From Bacteroidota bacterium (GTDB lineage: Bacteria > Bacteroidota > Bacteroidia > B-17B0 > Aurantibacillaceae), in NCBI GenBank assembly GCA_013288015.1, contig JABDCR010000027.1, positions 1-35,768 on the forward strand: a DNA stretch of 35,768 nucleotides. The letters are read 5' to 3'. Under the pieces are notes generated by a model, which worked only from the letters and a program-made list of their open reading frames with translations, was not told the origin of the DNA and did not search any database. A program made the position numbers and the translations under genes. This document shows, in pieces, positions 1 to 7,718 of the stretch. Position 1 is the stretch's first letter. Each line of letters starts with the position of its first letter.

Positions 1-1
1 G

Positions 2-490
2 TATGATAGAGAGTGGTACAAAGGTAGAATTGAATCAATCAAAAAAATAATTCCTGAGTGCGGCATATCAACCGATGTCATTACAGGTTTTTGTAGCGAA
101 ACAGAAGAAGAACATGAGGATACTATTTCCTTGATGGAATCAGTAGTATACGATTTTGCGTATATGTTCTTTTATTCTGAACGCCCTAAAACTTTGGCCG
201 AACGCAAGTATCCCGATGATATACCGGAGGAAGTTAAGAAACGCCGTTTAGCAGAGGTTATTGATGTTCAGCGCGCTCATTCTGCTATTCGCATTAAAGG
301 CATGGTGGGTAAAACTTACAGAGTGTTGGTAGAAGGCATTTCTAAAAAATCAGATGAAATGATGATGGGCAGAAATTCGCAAAACGCAGTAGTAGTTTTC
401 CCTAAAGAGAATTGTAAAAAAGGAACCTACGTAAATGTGTTTGTTGATAATTGTACATCAACTACTTTGATTGGCAAAGTAATTAACTAA
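2..490 (+). CDS. miaB: tRNA-2-methylthio-N6-dimethylallyladenosine synthase MiaB, C-terminal part (5' truncated by window)
   Basis: The frame is open from base 2, so the gene starts outside the window; the first internal ATG (131) is not a start. MiaB is a radical-SAM methylthiotransferase that converts i6A37 to ms2i6A37 in tRNAs reading UNN codons. The visible part covers the end of the radical-SAM domain, including the conserved stretch with STDVITGFCSETEEEH and YSERPKTLAERKYPDD. A C-terminal TRAM RNA-binding domain follows (about the last 60 residues, from GMVGKTYRVLVEG). The iron-sulfur cysteine motifs would lie upstream and cannot be checked. The next gene begins 26 bases downstream on the same strand, so miaB, the sigma-54 activator and lptE are probably co-transcribed. 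Identity rests on family similarity recognised by eye and is confident. Confidence 0.93.
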   Translation, partial: YDREWYKGRIESIKKIIPECGISTDVITGFCSETEEEHEDTISLMESVVYDFAYMFFYSERPKTLAERKYPDDIPEEVKKRRLAEVIDVQRAHSAIRIKGMVGKTYRVLVEGISKKSDEMMMGRNSQNAVVVFPKENCKKGTYVNVFVDNCTSTTLIGKVIN

Positions 491-516
491 AGGCTAACAA
501 TCAATTTTTAAGTTAA

Positions 517-1770
517 ATGAACTTACAAGATATAAAACAACGTTTTGGCATTATAGGCAGTTCACCTGCTTTAGATAGAGCTATAGATATTGCAAGACAA
601 GTAGCGCCAACCGATTTAAGTGTGTTAATTACTGGTGAGAGTGGAACAGGTAAAGAAGTGTTTCCGCAAATTATTCATCAGTTTAGTACACGCAAGCATG
701 GCCCTTACATTGCGGTTAACTGTGGTGCTATTCCTGAAGGAACCATTGATAGCGAATTATTCGGGCACGAAAAAGGATCGTTTACCGGCGCGCACGAAGC
801 CCGCAAAGGTTACTTTGAAGTGGCAGATGGCGGCACTATTTTTTTAGATGAAGTAGGGGAGTTGCCATTGGCAACACAAGCTAGGCTGTTACGTATTTTA
901 GAAACTAAAGAATACATTCGTGTAGGGTCTAGCAAAGTGCAAAAAACTGATGTGCGCATTGTAGCGGCAACAAACGTAAACCTGCAACAAGCTATCGAAA
1001 AAAATAAATTCAGAGAAGATTTATACTATCGTTTAAACACCGTACCAATTTTACTTCCCGCTTTACGCGAAAGAAAAGAAGACATATACATATTGTTTAG
1101 AAAATTTGCTGCAGATTTTGCTGCAAAATACCGTATGCCCGTCATTAAATTATTGCCCGATGCCGAGCAACTGCTCATTAATTATTATTGGCAAGGTAAC
1201 GTAAGACAATTAAAAAACATTGCCGAACAAATTTCTATTATCGAAAAAACAAGAGATATAAGTGGCGATATTTTAGCACGTTATCTTCCACACATAAGTG
1301 GTGGTAATTCTTTAAGTCTTGTAAAGCCTGAAGGCTCCGGTTCAGGTAATTCTGATTTTTCTGAAAGAGATTTATTGTACAAAGTTTTGTTTGATATGAA
1401 GAAAGACATGAACGATTTAAAAAAAGTTGTTCATGATATCGTTCAGTTTAATCAGGGCAGCATTAGTAATCTTTCTAATGACGATGTGCAAATTTTAAAT
1501 CGCATACATAATGAAGCTGATGCTGAAAATGCAGCAACAGGTGTTATTCTTCATCCAAATAAAAATGGATTTGTAAATAACAATCCTGCACAAAATTATA
1601 ACGAGCCAATTGTAGTAGAAGAAACACTTTCTCTATCCGATAAAGAAAAAGAAATGATAACTAAGGCACTTCAAAAATATAAAGGTAAACGCAAACTTGC
1701 CTCTGAAGAGCTTGGTATCAGTGAGCGTACGCTGTACCGTAAAATAAACGAATACAACATTAAAGAATAA
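517..1770 (+). CDS. sigma-54-interacting transcriptional activator without receiver domain (AAA+ and Fis-type HTH)
   Basis: This is a 417-residue bacterial enhancer-binding protein that would remodel sigma-54 RNA polymerase by ATP hydrolysis. The AAA+ domain starts almost at the N-terminus. It has Walker A GESGTGKE (40-47), the sigma-54 contact loop GSFTGA (87-92, an A-to-S variant of GAFTGA), Walker B GGTIFLDE (105-112) and the sensor II segment GNVRQLKN (227-234). A variable linker (about 255-370) contains a short Lys/Asp-rich helix. It leads to a Fis-like helix-turn-helix at about 380-415 ([19 protein letters not shown]). There is no N-terminal receiver, GAF or PAS domain, so control is probably by expression level or a partner protein (inference). 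It lies between miaB and lptE, with 26- and 7-base gaps. The target promoters cannot be told from this window. Confidence 0.9.
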   Translation: MNLQDIKQRFGIIGSSPALDRAIDIARQVAPTDLSVLITGESGTGKEVFPQIIHQFSTRKHGPYIAVNCGAIPEGTIDSELFGHEKGSFTGAHEARKGYFEVADGGTIFLDEVGELPLATQARLLRILETKEYIRVGSSKVQKTDVRIVAATNVNLQQAIEKNKFREDLYYRLNTVPILLPALRERKEDIYILFRKFAADFAAKYRMPVIKLLPDAEQLLINYYWQGNVRQLKNIAEQISIIEKTRDISGDILARYLPHISGGNSLSLVKPEGSGSGNSDFSERDLLYKVLFDMKKDMNDLKKVVHDIVQFNQGSISNLSNDDVQILNRIHNEADAENAATGVILHPNKNGFVNNNPAQNYNEPIVVEETLSLSDKEKEMITKALQKYKGKRKLASEELGISERTLYRKINEYNIKE

Positions 1771-1777
1771 TTTTTAA

Positions 1778-2329
1778 GTGATAAGTTATAAATTAAAAAG
1801 TAAAAACATTGTATTAGTTATTGTAGGTTGCTTACTTACAATTTCATTTTACTCATGCAAAGTTAATTATGGTTTTAAGGGTATAACTATTCCCTTAGGT
1901 GCTAAAACAATTTCGGTAGCTATGTTTCAAAACCAAGCTAACTTAACAGCTCCGGTTGAACCGCAGTTACTTACTCAAAAATTACGCGATGCGGTTTCTT
2001 CTCAAACAAATTTAGGCTTATTAAAAAACGGTGGCGATTTACTTTTTGAAGAGTGCAGAATAACTAATTACTTTACGGCTCCTCAATCTATTGCGGCGGC
2101 AACAGGTAGCACTCCCGACCAAGCAGCATTAAACAGGTTAACAGTAACCATAAAAATAAACTTCGTTAATAAACTGGATGAAACAAAAAACTTTACAGAT
2201 AGAGAATTTACCAGATACTTTGACTATCCGGCTGCTCAAAATTTATCATCAATAGAAGGCTCTGCCCTAGATCAAATAAACAGGCAGCTAACCGAAGATA
2301 TTTTTAACGCGGCATTTAATAATTGGTAG
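1778..2329 (+). CDS. lptE: LptE-like outer-membrane lipoprotein (LPS assembly)
   Basis: This 183-residue protein has a lipoprotein-type signal: a basic N-terminus (KLKSKN), a hydrophobic core and a relaxed lipobox ending at Cys27 (FYSC). After the Cys comes VNYGFKGITIP, then the ISVAMFQNQA pattern typical of Bacteroidota LptE proteins. LptE plugs and helps assemble the outer-membrane LPS translocon LptD. The start is GTG at 1778, 7 bases after the preceding stop; no ATG gives a complete signal peptide. The position directly after the sigma-54 activator fits co-transcription. The protein is short and diverges from the enterobacterial family, so the assignment rests on the lipobox, length, the early beta-strand motif and gene order. 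It is probable rather than certain. Confidence 0.75.
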   Translation: MISYKLKSKNIVLVIVGCLLTISFYSCKVNYGFKGITIPLGAKTISVAMFQNQANLTAPVEPQLLTQKLRDAVSSQTNLGLLKNGGDLLFEECRITNYFTAPQSIAAATGSTPDQAALNRLTVTIKINFVNKLDETKNFTDREFTRYFDYPAAQNLSSIEGSALDQINRQLTEDIFNAAFNNW

Positions 2330-2343
2330 TAATCCAATAAAGG

Positions 2344-2754
2344 TTAACAGAACTCGTCGTAAACAGCTTTTAAATGTTCAGATATAGCATTTGCCGAGTG
2401 ACCTTCAATATTATGTCTTTCAACAAAATGAACTAACTGACCATCTTTAAAAAGCGCAATTGCCGGAGATGATGGTGGATATGGTGCAAAATGTTTACGA
2501 GCTCTCGATACAGCATCTACATCAAAACCTGCAAATACAGTAGTTAGTTTAGTAGGTTTTTTTTCGTTATTTAAACTGGCTTTTACACCCGGGCGACAAG
2601 CACCTGCAGCACATCCGCAAACCGAGTTTACAACCATTAACACTGTACCTGGCTGACTAATTGCTTTATCAACTGTTTCAGGAGTTAAACATTCTTCAAA
2701 GCCAACTTGGGTTAGCTCTTCTTTCATGGGTTTTACTAATGGCTCTGGATACAT
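2344..2754 (-). CDS. BrxA/BrxB family bacilliredoxin (YphP/YqiW, DUF1094)
   Basis: This is a 136-residue thioredoxin-fold protein. The family signature SVCGCAAGACRPG is present, with the CGC redox motif at Cys46-Cys48 and a further Cys at 53. Family members remove bacillithiol or comparable low-molecular-weight thiols from mixed disulfides and have weak disulfide isomerase activity. Whether this organism makes bacillithiol cannot be seen here. The start is ATG at 2754, preceded by a TACCTTTG -7-like box at 2771-2778. It lies 38 bases downstream of the KdsC-like gene on the same strand, so it could be read from the porW promoter as well as its own. It converges on lptE with only 14 bases between the stops and no clear hairpin terminator. 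Length and motif match the family. Confidence 0.92.
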   Translation of the reverse strand: MYPEPLVKPMKEELTQVGFEECLTPETVDKAISQPGTVLMVVNSVCGCAAGACRPGVKASLNNEKKPTKLTTVFAGFDVDAVSRARKHFAPYPPSSPAIALFKDGQLVHFVERHNIEGHSANAISEHLKAVYDEFC

Positions 2755-2770
2755 GGTGGTTTATTTGCTA

Positions 2771-2778
2771 CAAAGGTA
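2771..2778 (-). promoter_or_regulatory. -7 promoter box (TACCTTTG) for the bacilliredoxin gene
   Basis: On the minus strand the sequence reads TACCTTTG, an exact match to the Bacteroidota -7 consensus TAnnTTTG, 16 bases before the ATG at 2754. No clear TTG -33 element is visible upstream. The box suggests an independent transcript starting just after the KdsC-like gene. Confidence 0.45.
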
Positions 2779-2792
2779 CGTTACTTTTTAAT

Positions 2793-3503
2793 TTAAAACT
2801 TAATATCAGCGTTAATTATTTGTCGGTTATTATAAGTGTAAAAATGGGTTTGGGGTAGGTTTCTAGCCATAATATATTGCTGATACACATCATCATAGTT
2901 CATTCTACGGCTTATAACCTCATCAAATGAACCCGCTATACCCATTAACATTTCGCAGGCTTCACGTACAGCAAAATTACCCGATGGGTTTGCTGTTATA
3001 TAATCTACCAGTTTATATTGTTTGGCGTAGTTAGTAAATAAGGTGGTTGCGGTGCGGCTTACTAAAATCCTCAATCCTGCTTCTTTAGCAATGCTTAAAT
3101 CTAATACATCATCAAAAAAATAGCATATTTCATGCGGCTTTATACCATAAATGCTACATAAATGGTCAAGTGCCCATTTTTTATTTACTATTTTAAAATA
3201 AGATGCGCTAAAATGTTCGCGTTGCGCAAAGAAAAAGGCAGATTCGTTTTTTTCGCCTGAAATAACTGCGGTTTGTGGTAATTGCTTGTTTTTTAAATAA
3301 TACGAAAAACGTAATAAGTTAGTCCCCATCGAATCTATTTCGTTAAAAGAACTTGAGCTTTCTCCGTTTTTTTCTCCGTTATTAAAAACACCATCCCAAT
3401 CAAAAACAAAAGCTTTTATGGCGCTAAGTTTTTGAGCTATTTCATCGGCAGGTGTTACAAACTCTGCACCCATGTCTCGGTATATTTTTTCAGTAGCGTT
3501 CAT
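2793..3503 (-). CDS. KdsC-like HAD-superfamily phosphatase
   Basis: This 236-residue protein resembles 3-deoxy-D-manno-octulosonate 8-phosphate phosphatase (KdsC) and the related YrbI subclass of HAD phosphatases. Motif I is FDWDGVFNNG, with catalytic Asp35 and Asp37. Motif II is ISGE (Ser82). Motif III is a Lys at 108/109 (NKKWALDHL). Motif IV is FFDDVLDL (Asp131, Asp132, Asp135). The family's GNFAVREACEMLMG segment sits at 175-188. The usual TGR and GDD are SGE and FDD here, but the acidic and Lys catalytic set is kept. A tail of about 45 residues extends beyond the usual KdsC end. The ATG overlaps the porW stop by one base (TAATG), implying translational coupling. The substrate is uncertain: Kdo-8-phosphate is plausible, and a nonulosonate or other sugar phosphate is possible. 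Confidence 0.8.
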   Translation of the reverse strand: MNATEKIYRDMGAEFVTPADEIAQKLSAIKAFVFDWDGVFNNGEKNGESSSSFNEIDSMGTNLLRFSYYLKNKQLPQTAVISGEKNESAFFFAQREHFSASYFKIVNKKWALDHLCSIYGIKPHEICYFFDDVLDLSIAKEAGLRILVSRTATTLFTNYAKQYKLVDYITANPSGNFAVREACEMLMGIAGSFDEVISRRMNYDDVYQQYIMARNLPQTHFYTYNNRQIINADIKF

Positions 3504-6160
3504 TATTGTTTTACTCCTAGATATTTGGCATCAAAAAAAACTTTATACTCATCAAAATTTCCCGTTTTAAGCAAAGCCCCAACGTTATCAGTAGTTATGG
3601 CAATTAATGAGTAGTTTCTTTTATCAATATTGGTAAATATATCGGGTTTAGTTAGTATAAAATTATAATAGCCCATGGCATCATCTTTATTGGTAAACGT
3701 GCGCACTGTTATCATTGTTTTTTCATCCTTAGGCATGGTTATTATTTCGTATTTGTTGGTGCTAAAATATTCTTTATTTAAATCAGACAGTTTGTTTTTA
3801 ATGGCTTCTACTTCTTTGGCGTTATTTAATATCACTATAAAATAGTGAGGAGCTTTATCATCTACTTTAAATGTTGTGCTTGGTAAATCTTTTTCCGACA
3901 TAGTGTCTACCGGAACATAAATTTGCTTTTGCTTTTTAATAAGGTCTAAAGTAGCTTTTGCCATATCATACACCTCCGATTTTGGATATTTTATAACCAC
4001 CGAAGCCAAGCTTTTTTCCAAAGAATCTATCCCGTACAAATAACCTGTTGAAAGTGCCCCTAAATAAGCAAATTTTGGCGTTAAAGCACCTTTACCATAT
4101 TTTACTACGGCATTGGTACAAATAGTAATTGCTTCACTATAGTTTTTGTTTTCATAATCGGCATAGGCAACTGCATATTCGGCATCAACTTCACTTTGTT
4201 TAGCATTTACCGATTTAGCAAAATCAGGGTCATTAATAATTCGGGCATAATCACTTTTTGGATAATTAGTTAGCAAAAAGTTTTTAGCCGCGGTAGCTTT
4301 CGGATCGTTTTTTTGCTGGATAAAAATCCGGTACAATTGATAGTAAGAAGCTGCTTCATATTTATTACCCGGAAAGCGTTCGTTCATCGTTTCAAAAGAC
4401 TGTGCCGATTTTTTACTGTTATTAAGCATTTCTCGGTAAATGGTTCCTAAGGCGTAATAGGCTTCTAATATTTTTTTGTTTGATGAGTCTTGGTCGGCTT
4501 TTGTTAGCGGAAGGTTTTTTAAATAATAATCTATCTGGTGTTTATCGTTCGATTTTAAAACAACGGTATCTTTTCCTTTAGTAGAATCTTTGGTGTTTGC
4601 AGTTTCTACTTCGTCAAACGTAAACGATGTTTTGTTGCTGCGTCTCCAGTTATCTTCGTTTTTACGGTTAGTTCCCCAACGTTTAACAAAATCATTTAAG
4701 CCCTGTGCTTTAAGCATGGTGTTATAAAAGTACCAATCGCCGGGTCCGGCATTATTTTGTGGTGCCTGTGGTGTAAACCCTTGGCTAGGACTTAAAGGTG
4801 TTCCTCCGCCTGAACTTGCAGCCGCTTGTTTTTTAGCAATCGAATCTTCTTCGTGCTTAATTAAATCTTTTATAATTTTTTTAATAAATCTACCTCTTGT
4901 AACGGTATCCATATTAGCCACCATTTGTAAACTATCTTGTGTTTTAATAATTACAATGTTTTTTACCAAACTATCTAAGCTTGTTTTCTTAGCTTTAATG
5001 TCTTTATAACCCGGATAATCGTCTTTAATCAGGGCAAGTGTGCTATCATAAAAACGCGATGAGGGTACATAGTTTTCTTTTTCAAAACTTATATCAGCCA
5101 GTTTTAAATATGATTTTGCTTTTTGTTTGTTATTACTAACGCTGTTTTTTACCGAAAGTTGGTAGTTATCATAGGCATTATCTACACTGTTTTGATTTTC
5201 ATCTATCTGACCCAATGTATAATAAATAACATCTAATAAATCACTGTTTTTAAAATCCTTAGTCATTTTGTATAGCTCATCTTTTGCTTTCTGAATGGCT
5301 TCAGGATTTTTGTTCATTAATGACTCCCTCATTTTTGCATAAAAAATAAGCTCATAAGTGGGCGGCTTTAACCTAACTACCATTCGGTAGTTAAACATAG
5401 CTTGCTCATGCTTATTTTTCTCTTCGTACAATTGCCCTAATATAAAATGATAACGTGCTTTAACCGCTTTCTTTTTTGTTTTTTTAATGGCTTCGTTAAG
5501 TTGTTTAATGGCCTCATCATACTGTCCGTTGCCTTGTTTAATGTAAAATTCGGCATATAAAGCATGATAATGACCTTTATACTCATCGGGAAACTTCTTG
5601 TCGTTTTTTATTTGCGAGGCATAATGGTCTGATTGTGATAGTGCATTTAATTCATTGTAGCTTTTCATCAACCAAAGTTTGGCCTCTTCTTTTTGTTTGC
5701 TTTTGTAAGCAGATTCTACATATTCAAACGCTTCAATAGCCGAAAAAAACTCACGCTTATAAAAATGGGCTTTACCAATTGTGTTCCAGCAATCATCAAC
5801 CCAACGACCTGAATTGGGAATTTCTACCTTGCTTTTTTTATCTTTTATAGCATGACGCTGTATGCCCTCGCTGGCTTTTTTTATAGCCCTGTCCATTTCC
5901 GGAAAAATGGCTTTAGCCGTTTCCTTAGTGCCGTATTTAAAAACAGGTAAAAGTTCGGTATAATCGTCTTTATAGGCATCTTCAAGTTTTTGTACGCCGT
6001 CTTTTAAGCTTTCGCGGGCATAAAAATATACGTTGTACCGCAAGGTTACATCGTGGTAAGCTCTATTAATAAGCTTGTTTTTATACTGCGTACATGCCGT
6101 AAACAGAAAAATAAAAAATCCCGCAATTAATACTAATATATACTGTCTCTTATTCGGCAT
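3503..6160 (-). CDS. porW: PorW/SprE-type T9SS lipoprotein with TPR repeats
   Basis: This large (about 885 residues) TPR-rich lipoprotein is recognisable as PorW (Porphyromonas) / SprE (Flavobacterium), a periplasmic component needed for type IX secretion and gliding. The mature protein starts at Cys23 (lipobox FTAC). It is followed by the family's N-terminal pattern (YHDVTLRYNVYFYA, LEDAYKDDYTELLPVF) and then helical repeats such as KAHFYKREFFSAIEAFEY and YHFILGQLYEEKNKHEQA. A Ser/Gly/Pro-rich linker lies near the middle, and a distinct C-terminal domain ends in FDEYKVFFDAKYLG. The frame is open to a TTG at 6199, but that codon lies inside a TAAATTTG -7 box. The ATG at 6160 gives an ideal signal peptide (MPNKRQ, then a hydrophobic run), so it is chosen. 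The gene is translationally coupled to the downstream phosphatase. Confidence 0.85.
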   Translation of the reverse strand: MPNKRQYILVLIAGFFIFLFTACTQYKNKLINRAYHDVTLRYNVYFYARESLKDGVQKLEDAYKDDYTELLPVFKYGTKETAKAIFPEMDRAIKKASEGIQRHAIKDKKSKVEIPNSGRWVDDCWNTIGKAHFYKREFFSAIEAFEYVESAYKSKQKEEAKLWLMKSYNELNALSQSDHYASQIKNDKKFPDEYKGHYHALYAEFYIKQGNGQYDEAIKQLNEAIKKTKKKAVKARYHFILGQLYEEKNKHEQAMFNYRMVVRLKPPTYELIFYAKMRESLMNKNPEAIQKAKDELYKMTKDFKNSDLLDVIYYTLGQIDENQNSVDNAYDNYQLSVKNSVSNNKQKAKSYLKLADISFEKENYVPSSRFYDSTLALIKDDYPGYKDIKAKKTSLDSLVKNIVIIKTQDSLQMVANMDTVTRGRFIKKIIKDLIKHEEDSIAKKQAAASSGGGTPLSPSQGFTPQAPQNNAGPGDWYFYNTMLKAQGLNDFVKRWGTNRKNEDNWRRSNKTSFTFDEVETANTKDSTKGKDTVVLKSNDKHQIDYYLKNLPLTKADQDSSNKKILEAYYALGTIYREMLNNSKKSAQSFETMNERFPGNKYEAASYYQLYRIFIQQKNDPKATAAKNFLLTNYPKSDYARIINDPDFAKSVNAKQSEVDAEYAVAYADYENKNYSEAITICTNAVVKYGKGALTPKFAYLGALSTGYLYGIDSLEKSLASVVIKYPKSEVYDMAKATLDLIKKQKQIYVPVDTMSEKDLPSTTFKVDDKAPHYFIVILNNAKEVEAIKNKLSDLNKEYFSTNKYEIITMPKDEKTMITVRTFTNKDDAMGYYNFILTKPDIFTNIDKRNYSLIAITTDNVGALLKTGNFDEYKVFFDAKYLGVKQ

Positions 6161-6196
6161 AAATCTGTTGGCAAAACCAACATAACGTAAAACCTG

Positions 6197-6204
6197 CAAA
6201 TTTA
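6197..6204 (-). promoter_or_regulatory. -7 promoter box (TAAATTTG) for porW
   Basis: The minus strand reads TAAATTTG, an exact TAnnTTTG match, 36 bases before the porW ATG at 6160. No exact TTG -33 element was found. It lies in the short divergent spacer shared with the phosphohexomutase gene and argues against a porW start at 6199. Confidence 0.45.
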
Positions 6205-6254
6205 GTATTTTTTATCAGGTAGTTTAATAAGGCTTATATTACAGTTATAGATTG

Positions 6255-6262
6255 TATATTTG
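6255..6262 (+). promoter_or_regulatory. -7 promoter box (TATATTTG) for the phosphohexomutase gene
   Basis: TATATTTG matches the Bacteroidota TAnnTTTG -7 consensus exactly, 22 bases before the ATG at 6285. The -33 region has no clear TTG. It pairs divergently with the porW box about 50 bases away. Confidence 0.5.
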
Positions 6263-6284
6263 TTTCCTTTTTAAAAATTAAGCT

Positions 6285-7691
6285 ATGAGTAAAATAAAGT
6301 TTGGAACCGATGGGTGGCGTGCAATTATTGCAAAAGATTTTACAGTTGAAAACGTGGCACGTGTTACAGAAGGCACGGCCGCATGGTTAAATAAAAATTT
6401 TAAAAACCCGAGTGTAGTAGTGGGGCATGATTGCCGCTTTGCCGGAGAGCTTTTTGCCGATACGGTTACCAAAGTTTTTATTGCCAATAACGTAAAAGTT
6501 TATTTGGCTAAAGATTATGTTTCTACCCCTATGGTTTCCCTGGGTACGGTTACTTATAAAGCCGATTTGGGTGTTATTATTACAGCCAGCCATAATCCAC
6601 CGTCTTATAACGGATACAAGCTGAAAGCTAACTATGGCGGACCTCTTACACCGGATAAGGTGCAGGAAGTTGAAGACATTATACCTGATAAAAGTAAAAC
6701 CGATTTAGATAAAATTTCGTTAAAAGATGCCGAAGCAAAAGGCTTGCTTGAGTATAAAAACTTAGAAGACCTATACGTACAACAAGTAGAAAAAAGCTTT
6801 GATATAGCTGCCATTAAAAACAGCGGCATTCGTTTTGCGTATGATAGCATGTACGGTGCAGGCAAGCGTGTAATGATGCGTTTGTTTCCCGAAATTGTGC
6901 ATTTGCATAACGATGATAACCCGGGCTTTCACGGGCAAGCACCTGAGCCAATTCATAAAAACTTGCTGGAGTTTTCTAATCTTATAAAAACCCGTGGCGA
7001 TATTGATTGTGGTTTATGTACCGATGGCGATGCCGATCGTATTGGATTGTATGATGGCAAAGGAAACTTTGTTGATTCGCATCACATTATTTTATTACTA
7101 ATACATTACTTGGTTAAATATAAAGGTCAAACGGGTAAAGTTTGTACAGCTTTTAGCACTACAGTAAAAATTAAAAACATGTGCGCGCACTACAATTTAC
7201 CTTTAGATGTGGTAAAAATTGGCTTTAAATACATTTGTGGTATAATGGTTACCGAAGATGTGTTGGTAGGTGGCGAAGAGAGTGGGGGCATTGCAATTAA
7301 AGGGCATATTCCTGAACGCGATGGCATTTGGATGGGCTTGGTTATTTGGGAGTTTATGGCTAAAACCAAAAAATCGTTAAACGAACTTATACAAGAAGTT
7401 TATGCTATAACCGGCGAGTTTTGGTTTGAGCGTAACGACATGCACATTGATGAAAAACTAAAACAACAAATTATACAAAACTGCAATAACAACGTTTATA
7501 AAGAGTTTGGTAAATACAAAGTAAAGCATGTAGAAGATTTAGATGGACATAAATTCTTTTTTGATGACAACCATTGGATGATGTTGCGTGCCAGCGGTAC
7601 CGAGCCTGTTTTACGTATATATGCCGAAGGGGTTAATAAAGCCGAGGCTTTTGATATTTTAGAAGACACCAAAAAAGTACTTTTTAAATAG
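6285..7691 (+). CDS. phosphoglucomutase/phosphomannomutase family protein
   Basis: This is a 468-residue alpha-D-phosphohexomutase interconverting sugar 1- and 6-phosphates. All four signature loops are visible: the phosphoserine loop TASHNP (100-105, Ser102), the metal loop DGDADR (247-252), the sugar-binding loop GEESGG (330-335) and the phosphate-binding loop RASGTEP (about 435-441). Length and motifs are complete, so it should be active. Substrate preference (glucose, mannose or glucosamine phosphate) cannot be fixed from motifs alone; GEESGG is typical of glucose/mannose-type enzymes. It is transcribed divergently from porW from an apparent -7 box at 6255-6262. It stands alone and is followed by a 625-base non-coding stretch. 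Confidence 0.93.
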   Translation: MSKIKFGTDGWRAIIAKDFTVENVARVTEGTAAWLNKNFKNPSVVVGHDCRFAGELFADTVTKVFIANNVKVYLAKDYVSTPMVSLGTVTYKADLGVIITASHNPPSYNGYKLKANYGGPLTPDKVQEVEDIIPDKSKTDLDKISLKDAEAKGLLEYKNLEDLYVQQVEKSFDIAAIKNSGIRFAYDSMYGAGKRVMMRLFPEIVHLHNDDNPGFHGQAPEPIHKNLLEFSNLIKTRGDIDCGLCTDGDADRIGLYDGKGNFVDSHHIILLLIHYLVKYKGQTGKVCTAFSTTVKIKNMCAHYNLPLDVVKIGFKYICGIMVTEDVLVGGEESGGIAIKGHIPERDGIWMGLVIWEFMAKTKKSLNELIQEVYAITGEFWFERNDMHIDEKLKQQIIQNCNNNVYKEFGKYKVKHVEDLDGHKFFFDDNHWMMLRASGTEPVLRIYAEGVNKAEAFDILEDTKKVLFK

Positions 7692-7699
7692 ATATATAA

Positions 7700-7717
7700 A
7701 GTAGGTTTTAACCTACT
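7700..7717 (+). terminator. small hairpin after the phosphohexomutase gene (possible terminator)
   Basis: AGTAGGTT-TT-AACCTACT forms an 8-base-arm inverted repeat 8 bases after the stop at 7691. No U-run follows, so Rho-independent termination is doubtful. It may instead protect the mRNA 3' end or simply be the first element of the palindrome-rich region beyond it. Confidence 0.35.
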
Positions 7718-7718
7718 A

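Noticed and set aside
331-390. MetG-like or regulatory function for the short stretch after the MiaB core
   Set aside because: It reads straight through as the MiaB TRAM domain in the same frame, so no separate gene is needed.
6160-6199. Longer porW start at TTG 6199
   Set aside because: The extra 13 residues precede an already complete lipoprotein signal peptide, and the TTG lies within a TAAATTTG promoter-like box. ATG 6160 is the better start.
6365-6390. Sigma-54 -24/-12 promoter (GGCAC...GCAT)
   Set aside because: It lies inside the phosphohexomutase coding sequence, and the -12 half matches poorly; it is likely chance.
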